Made by a program: the position numbers and the translations under genes. A stretch of 35,055 nt of DNA. Origin: Thelonectria olida (taxonomy: Eukaryota; Ascomycota; Sordariomycetes; Hypocreales; Nectriaceae). The notes beneath the pieces are model-generated. The model saw only the letters and a program-made list of their open reading frames with translations. It did not search any database and was not told where the DNA came from. The DNA lies in assembly GCA_020736575.1 (NCBI GenBank), contig JAGPYM010000114.1, positions 1-35,055 on the forward strand. Direction: 5' to 3'. The stretch's first letter is position 1; every line of letters starts with the position of its first letter. Below are positions 30,665 to 35,055 of this stretch, piece by piece.

Positions 30665-33600
30665 CTAGGGGTGTGATTGGCTAGGCCTAGACTTAGTAAT
30701 AGAGGCTGCAGCTGCAGCTCTAGACTTCGTTAGGGCAAGCCCGATAGTTGTATCTAGCCAAGAGGCTGCTGCCGGCCCTACTAGCTTTTGAAGGCTCTTA
30801 TAGGTCTGTGCAGTTGACTGTTCCATTAGGCCGCCGGCAGAGATGACAATTGGATGGAAAAAGGGGCCTAGGGCTGCGTATTTCCTCCTCTTGTTGTCTG
30901 CAGCTTTCGCTAGGGTCTCAAGGGCTTCTTCCTTAGACGAATTAGCATTTATTGCTACAACCTTGACGTCATAAAAATAGCGGCTAGTGCCTAGGATAGC
31001 TGAAAAGTCGGCTCGCAGGCTAGTATTTGGACCAATTAGGGGCTCGATTTCCACTTCCAAGCTAGTCTTAGTAGAGAGAGTGTTTCGAAAAGCATAGACT
31101 AGTTGGTTATGGCGACTGATCCACCTGCGGGCAGCTGCCTTACAGGTGTCTTCGTGGTTGGTCGAGACTAGGTCTCCGCAGTGGCTGCAGGTTGATCCTA
31201 GGGGTTTGATTGGCAGGAGGAAACGGGTCCTAATAGCCTCAGTAGCTTCCAAGTCTGCAAAAAGGAGGGATTTTTGAGTGGGCAAGACTTGTAGCCACTT
31301 ACGGCCGAGATAGGAGGCGTTTTCCTGTAGGGATCGTAGCTGCGGGGGTTGTAGGGATGCCTGGAGGCTCTCGAGGTGTTCCTTGTTATGGTTGGCTAGG
31401 ACCTCTTGGGCTGTGGGCACAGCGCTAGGGCCAGTCCCTTCCACATAGGGTCCTGGGGCCGGGTTAGCCACTGAGAGGGGGGCTATTTGGGAGATTATCC
31501 CTCTAGCTGCCTCTTTGGCTGCCTGGTATAGGCCCGGGGCCAGGTCCATATGTATAGGGATTCCAAAGCCGCCTTCCCTAGCCGGCAGACCAATAAGCTC
31601 TCTTGGAATGTCTAGGGAGTGGTCTCCAGGGCCCCTCGAGGCTAGGTCCTGCAGGGCTGACTGGATAGCCTTGTCAGCTGTATCCCATAGGGCTAATAGG
31701 CCCCTAGGTTCCAGCTGCCGCAGCAGGTGCCGGAGGAGGAGGTGGATGCTGCCCCGTAGCAGTAGCAGGAAGTGCTGCTTAGGCAGGCCAATCATAGCCT
31801 TGATAGCCCCTTGCAGTTGGGCTATTTTGGCTGCTAGGAAAGCCTTCCTAGCCTCTAGGGGGCCAATGAAGGTCCCTAGGGCGGCTAGGCCGTCTTTCCT
31901 TAGGTCTTGGATGCTACATTCCTTACTCTTCCTTGTGTTAAGGGTAAGAGGGGAATTCCGGAAGACCTGATTGGCAGCTGCTAGGGCGTTTCCCGCAGGG
32001 CCCTTATCGAGGATGAAAATGTCATCTAGGTAGGCCACTATGAGTGCATTGGGCAGCTTAGCCGCTAGGGCCTCTAGGGTAGGTCGGATAGCTAGGGAGA
32101 AAAGGAGGGGCCCGAACGGGTCTCCCTGACGGACACCATTAGCAGAGGCTATAGAGGTGCCGCCTGCTGTGACTAGCAGGCTGGGCTTGTTATAGGCCCA
32201 GGCTGTAGCTCGGTAGAGGATGGAGGCATGCTTAGCTACAGCTGCAGCTATACTAGCCCTTTCTATCGAGTTAAAAGCATTTGAGAGGTCTAGGGTAGTT
32301 AGGCTAGTGTAGCCGCCCTTATTCTCTCCCTGAATGGCTTCTTCTAGGATGAAAATAGCAGGTTCAACGCCTCCAGGGGTGTTTACCCCTAGCTGCCAGG
32401 GCAGGAGCATGTCTGACCTATAGGAGGTCTTTAGGATAGCTTTCATAGCTACCCTATAGACTAAGTCTCCTACTGCAATAGGTCGGACCCCGCCGTCGTC
32501 TTTCTGGAGGCCTATTAGGCGGGCTGCCCGGAGGAGGTCCGGGCCGGGGGCTGTTCCTTGGCGTATCATATCCGCTAGGAGGCGTAGGAAGGATATGACA
32601 GACGGTTCCCGGGTAGCTAGGTCTAGCAGGGGTCTAGTCCAGCCGGAGAGGCCTGGGGCAGTCTCCTTATTTGTTGAGGAGATGGCGTCTTGGATGGCTT
32701 CTTTAGCTACTGGTTGGCCGGCTGCCGGCCTAGCCCCCCGGAAGGGGTCTTCCTGGCCTATAGGGTGTTTTTCCCTAAGGATGTCCCAGGTGGCCTGGTT
32801 CTCGGGGGCTAGGGGGGCCGAATCGTATAGGGCCCTTGCTGCCTTTCCCACATAGCCCTTTTCCAGCCACTTAGTAGCCTGCTGGATGGGCTCTATTGGG
32901 CGAGGGAGGCTAGGGTTTGCTTGGGGGGGCAGGGGGGCCGGGGGGTCAGGGCGGGTTCTAGGATAGGCCTTTAAGGTAGCTGGGATCTGGCTATTCTTAT
33001 AGGCTATTCCTAGAACCCTAGGGAGGAGAAGGAAGTCTAGGAGGGCCTTTTCGGAAGGTTGTTTAAGGAAGGCTTCGGCTGTTCGATTGGCTGCTTGGGT
33101 GAAGGTTTGGATATGCCGTGCGTGCAGCCGTTTTTCCGGGATTGGAACAGGCGAATAGGCTAGGAGGGTTTTCATAGGTTCCTTCTCTATGATTGGTTGT
33201 AGGAGTTCCTGGTGTCTTTCCTCTAGGGTAGGGTCCCTAGGGCTAGCAGGCTTGGGGTTCCAAGCAGGCTCGGGGTTCCTAGGCGGCTTGGGGTTCCTAG
33301 CCGGCTCGGGGTCCCTAGGGCTAGCAGGCTCGGGGTTCCTAGCTAGGCTAGAGATAGAGGGTAGGGAGCTTGAGGAAATGGAGGAAATAGACCTAGGCCT
33401 CTGGTTGGCTCGGGCAGCTAGGGGGCTCGAGGGGGCCGGGCCCGGGCTAGCGGGCCTGCGGGCTCGGGCGTGAGAGCGGTTCCAGGGCTCTAGGGCAGGG
33501 TCGTTCGAGTCAGAGTCAAGAGAGCTGCTCGAGGCGGCCCTAGGTCTTAGGGGGGGTCTCTGGGTGGCTGGGCTAGGGGTGTTAGCAGCCCTCTTGCGGC

Positions 33601-33925
33601 CCCTATTGGCTGGAGGGGGCTGCTGCCTCCTAGCAAGGAAGGGGTTGGAGGCTGTAAGTTGGGCAGGGGCTGCCGAGGGAGCAGGAACATCCCTTAGCCT
33701 AGGCAGGGTCGAGACCCTAGAGGTGCCCTCGATGCCGTGGACCCTTGATTGGTGGACCCTGATGCCGTGGGTGCCTTTGCAGGCCGTGTGACAGGTTGGG
33801 CAGTCGACTAGGCCAAAGGGCTGTAGTTGGAGGGCTGTGAATGGCTCGGAGGGGTGTTTCTTCCGGATGTGGTCTAGCATATCCCTATAGCAGCCGCTGC
33901 AGCTAGGGCAGGCTTGGGAGGGCAT
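30665..33925 (-). CDS. non-LTR retrotransposon protein: C2H2 fingers, reverse transcriptase, restriction-like endonuclease
   Basis: An uninterrupted ORF of 1,086 residues from the first ATG; the frame is open slightly upstream to 33958. Two zinc fingers lie at the N-terminus (C6-x2-C9...H19...H24, and CPTC...H...H at about residues 42-63), then a Pro/Arg/Ser-rich linker with repeated RNPEP/SPRDP (about 196-232). RT motifs follow: GLQKDDGGVRPIAVGD, TTLDLSNAFNSI with Asp near 546, GVRQGDPFGPLLFSLAI and the catalytic YLDD at 632-635. The C-terminus has a CCHC knuckle (C913-x2-C916...H924...C928), RH at 938-939, and D973...DVK (986-988), as in the restriction-like nuclease of R2/CRE-type elements. 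No AP-endonuclease or RNase H is visible. Such elements nick a target and prime reverse transcription there; telomere-inserting relatives are known (MoTeR in Magnaporthe, Cnl1 in Cryptococcus). It is intact inside RIP-ruined DNA, with its 5' end toward the telomere. Confidence 0.87.
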   Translation of the reverse strand: MPSQACPSCSGCYRDMLDHIRKKHPSEPFTALQLQPFGLVDCPTCHTACKGTHGIRVHQSRVHGIEGTSRVSTLPRLRDVPAPSAAPAQLTASNPFLARRQQPPPANRGRKRAANTPSPATQRPPLRPRAASSSSLDSDSNDPALEPWNRSHARARRPASPGPAPSSPLAARANQRPRSISSISSSSLPSISSLARNPEPASPRDPEPARNPKPPRNPEPAWNPKPASPRDPTLEERHQELLQPIIEKEPMKTLLAYSPVPIPEKRLHARHIQTFTQAANRTAEAFLKQPSEKALLDFLLLPRVLGIAYKNSQIPATLKAYPRTRPDPPAPLPPQANPSLPRPIEPIQQATKWLEKGYVGKAARALYDSAPLAPENQATWDILREKHPIGQEDPFRGARPAAGQPVAKEAIQDAISSTNKETAPGLSGWTRPLLDLATREPSVISFLRLLADMIRQGTAPGPDLLRAARLIGLQKDDGGVRPIAVGDLVYRVAMKAILKTSYRSDMLLPWQLGVNTPGGVEPAIFILEEAIQGENKGGYTSLTTLDLSNAFNSIERASIAAAVAKHASILYRATAWAYNKPSLLVTAGGTSIASANGVRQGDPFGPLLFSLAIRPTLEALAAKLPNALIVAYLDDIFILDKGPAGNALAAANQVFRNSPLTLNTRKSKECSIQDLRKDGLAALGTFIGPLEARKAFLAAKIAQLQGAIKAMIGLPKQHFLLLLRGSIHLLLRHLLRQLEPRGLLALWDTADKAIQSALQDLASRGPGDHSLDIPRELIGLPAREGGFGIPIHMDLAPGLYQAAKEAARGIISQIAPLSVANPAPGPYVEGTGPSAVPTAQEVLANHNKEHLESLQASLQPPQLRSLQENASYLGRKWLQVLPTQKSLLFADLEATEAIRTRFLLPIKPLGSTCSHCGDLVSTNHEDTCKAAARRWISRHNQLVYAFRNTLSTKTSLEVEIEPLIGPNTSLRADFSAILGTSRYFYDVKVVAINANSSKEEALETLAKAADNKRRKYAALGPFFHPIVISAGGLMEQSTAQTYKSLQKLVGPAAASWLDTTIGLALTKSRAAAAASITKSRPSQSHP

Positions 33926-34138
33926 GCTAGGCAAGGACGGTAGCAAGGGCAGCAGCAAGCTGTGCCTAAAGGTAGGAGGTCTAGGGTAGGGAGACCTAAG
34001 TCCTAGCTAGAAGAGCTAGAAAGACCTAGGTCTAGGGTAGCAGTCTAAGCAAGAGGCAGTCTCTTAGCTAGAGGGGTCTAGGGTAGGCAGGCTTTTAAGT
34101 AAAAGTAAAGCTAGGTAAAAAGAGCTACTAGCTAGTAG
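33926..34138 (-). other. 5' leader of the retrotransposon ORF, CTAG-rich
   Basis: This non-coding stretch has many CCTAG, GCTAG and TCTAGGG words in loose repetition, for example the GACCTAG/TCTAGGG and GCTAGAA groups around 33990-34085. It may be the element's 5' UTR with promoter activity. No TATA box is clear. Confidence 0.4.
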
Positions 34139-34419
34139 CTAGAGGCTAGAAGGAGTAAAAGAATAATAATTTTTAAAAATAAAAAGAAAGATAAAAAGTA
34201 GAAAGAAAATAAAAAGATAGAAAAAAGATAAAAAAATAGAAAAAAGATAGTAGGGTAGGGAGAAAAAAGATAGTAAAATAGGAGAAAAAAGATAGTAAGA
34301 TAGGGAGAAGAATAGAAAAATAGAAAAAAGAGAGATATTATATAAAAGAAAAAAAGGAGAAAATAAAAAAAGAAAATAAAAGGGGGAAATAAAATAATAA
34401 AAAAAAAAGAAAAAAAAAA
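34139..34419. repeat. second polypurine low-complexity tract
   Basis: AAAAAGATAGAAAAAAGATA-type sequence fills the + strand. Open frames across it encode only Phe/Leu/Tyr/Ser runs and are not genes. It mirrors in type the tract at 30331-30664 beyond the other end of the RT ORF. Confidence 0.65.
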
Positions 34420-34855
34420 CCCAAGACCTGACCCTAGACCTGACCCTAGACCTGACCCTAGACTTAAAAAACATCTATTAGAAGATTAACCCTAGACCTG
34501 ACCCTAGACCTGACCCTAGACTTAAAAAACATCTATTAGAAGATTAACCCTAGACCTGACCCTAGACCTGACCCTAGACTTAAAAAACATCTATTAGAAG
34601 ATTAACCCTAGACCTGACCCTAGACCTGACCCTAGACTTAAAAAACATCTATTAGAAGATTAACCCTAGACCTGACCCTAGACCTGACCCTAGACTTAAA
34701 AAACATCTATTAGAAGATTAACCCTAGACCTGACCCTAGACCTGACCCAAGACCTGACCCAAGACCTGACCCAAGACCTGACCCTAAATGTGACCCAAGA
34801 CCTGACCCTAGACCTGACCTAAGACTTGAAAAACATCTATTAGAAAGTTTTAATA
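34420..34855. repeat. 58-bp subtelomeric tandem repeat with 12-bp subrepeats
   Basis: The 12-mer AGACCTGACCCT is repeated, mostly in pairs, and each pair is followed by a 34-bp block beginning AGACTTAAAAAAC and ending GATTAACCCT. That block starts at 34460, 34518, 34576, 34634 and 34692, giving an exact 58-bp period in five copies. After 34726 only 12-mers with CCCAAG or CCCTAA variants remain, then one degraded block at about 34821. The TTAACCCT and GACCCT words resemble the complement of the telomere repeat. Confidence 0.9.
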
Positions 34856-34874
34856 AAAGATCTCTAGAATCTCT

Positions 34875-34895
34875 AGATATCCCGAAGGGATATCT
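34875..34895. repeat. perfect 9-bp hairpin next to the telomere
   Basis: AGATATCCC (34875-34883) and GGGATATCT (34887-34895) form a perfect stem with a GAA loop, 42 bp before the first telomere repeat. Confidence 0.6.
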
Positions 34896-34937
34896 CTTTC
34901 AATTAAATAAACACTATATAAGAGCAACACTTATATC

Positions 34938-35055
34938 TTAGGGTTAGGGTTAGGGTTAGGGTTAGGGTTAGGGTTAGGGTTAGGGTTAGGGTTAGGGTTA
35001 GGGTTAGGGTTAGGGTTAGGGTTAGGGTTAGGGTTAGGGTTAGGGTTAGGGTTAG
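34938..35055 (+). repeat. telomere, (TTAGGG)n
   Basis: About 19.7 uninterrupted TTAGGG units run to the end of the window with the G-rich strand 5' to 3' toward the end. This is the expected orientation for a right chromosome end and the usual repeat of filamentous fungi. Confidence 0.99.

Larger units (their letters stand above)
30665..34855 (-). mobile_element. telomere-proximal restriction-endonuclease-type LINE, probable extent
   Basis: The element comprises the ORF (33925-30665), a 5' leader (33926-34138), a purine-rich block (34139-34420) and probably the 58-bp repeats (34420-34855). The 3' side may include 30331-30664. No poly-A tail, target-site duplication or telomeric junction is visible at the 3' side, so both limits are estimates. 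Confidence 0.5.

Noticed and set aside
31515..33791. Several plus-strand open frames opposite the RT ORF
   Set aside because: They are antisense shadows of the 1,086-codon ORF and have no motifs of their own.
34139..34474. Minus-strand open frame of 111 codons rich in Phe, Leu and Tyr
   Set aside because: It is a translation of the polypurine tract and the start of the 58-bp repeats, i.e. low complexity and not a membrane protein gene.
1..35055. tRNA or rRNA genes
   Set aside because: I recognised no tRNA box A/B pair with a foldable cloverleaf and no rRNA sequence; a dedicated scan could still find one.

Overview
The window is the right end of a chromosome of a filamentous ascomycete. It ends in about 20 uninterrupted TTAGGG repeats (34938-35055). 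Protein-coding genes carry short GT-AG introns of about 46-96 nt, and repeats show the C-to-T/G-to-A decay typical of repeat-induced point mutation (RIP). The gene families (fungal rhodopsin-domain protein, Zn2Cys6 and bZIP regulators, YogA-like MDR enzyme, CTF1/FarB-like regulator) fit a Eurotiomycete-type mould; the exact species is an inference I cannot settle.

Layout. 1-1318: 3' part of a Pth11-like membrane protein. 2942-7261: three small-molecule-type genes on the + strand (a RidA-like protein, a SnoaL/NTF2-like protein, an extended-SDR aldehyde/ketone reductase), with a broken pogo/Fot1 transposase between the first two. 7385-9380: RIP-damaged relic of a Tad-type LINE on the - strand. 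9700-13900: a bZIP regulator (-) and a divergent MDR oxidoreductase (+), bracketed by two diverged copies of the same transporter 3' end. 14950-20290: a module of a peroxisomal enoyl-CoA isomerase (+), a CTF1-beta/FarB-like Zn2Cys6 regulator (+) and a frameshifted peroxisomal 2,4-dienoyl-CoA reductase (-). All three promoters carry clustered CCTCGG/CCGAGG hexamers, the known FarA/FarB target. 20500-23150: relics of a membrane protein, a TCGAAT-rich foldback and an Upc2-like regulator killed by RIP-type stops. 23570-30330: a very AT-rich desert that opens with a tandem array of CCCCTAGGGG palindromes. 30665-33925: one intact GC-richer ORF on the - strand, encoding a non-LTR reverse transcriptase with N-terminal C2H2 fingers and a C-terminal restriction-like endonuclease. 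Its 5' end faces the telomere. 34420-34855: 58-bp tandem repeats with telomere-like words, then the telomere.

How it works together. The clearest functional unit is the isomerase/regulator/reductase module. The two enzymes are the auxiliary pair needed to oxidise polyunsaturated fatty acids, both end in peroxisomal-type C-terminal tripeptides (HRL, SKM), and the adjacent regulator belongs to the family that reads the hexamer found in all three promoters. The reductase copy is now dead. The RidA/SnoaL/SDR/bZIP/MDR genes look like tailoring and regulatory parts of a metabolite cluster without a backbone synthase in the window; that is inference. The chromosome end appears to be shaped by RIP and by a telomere-proximal, endonuclease-bearing retroelement.
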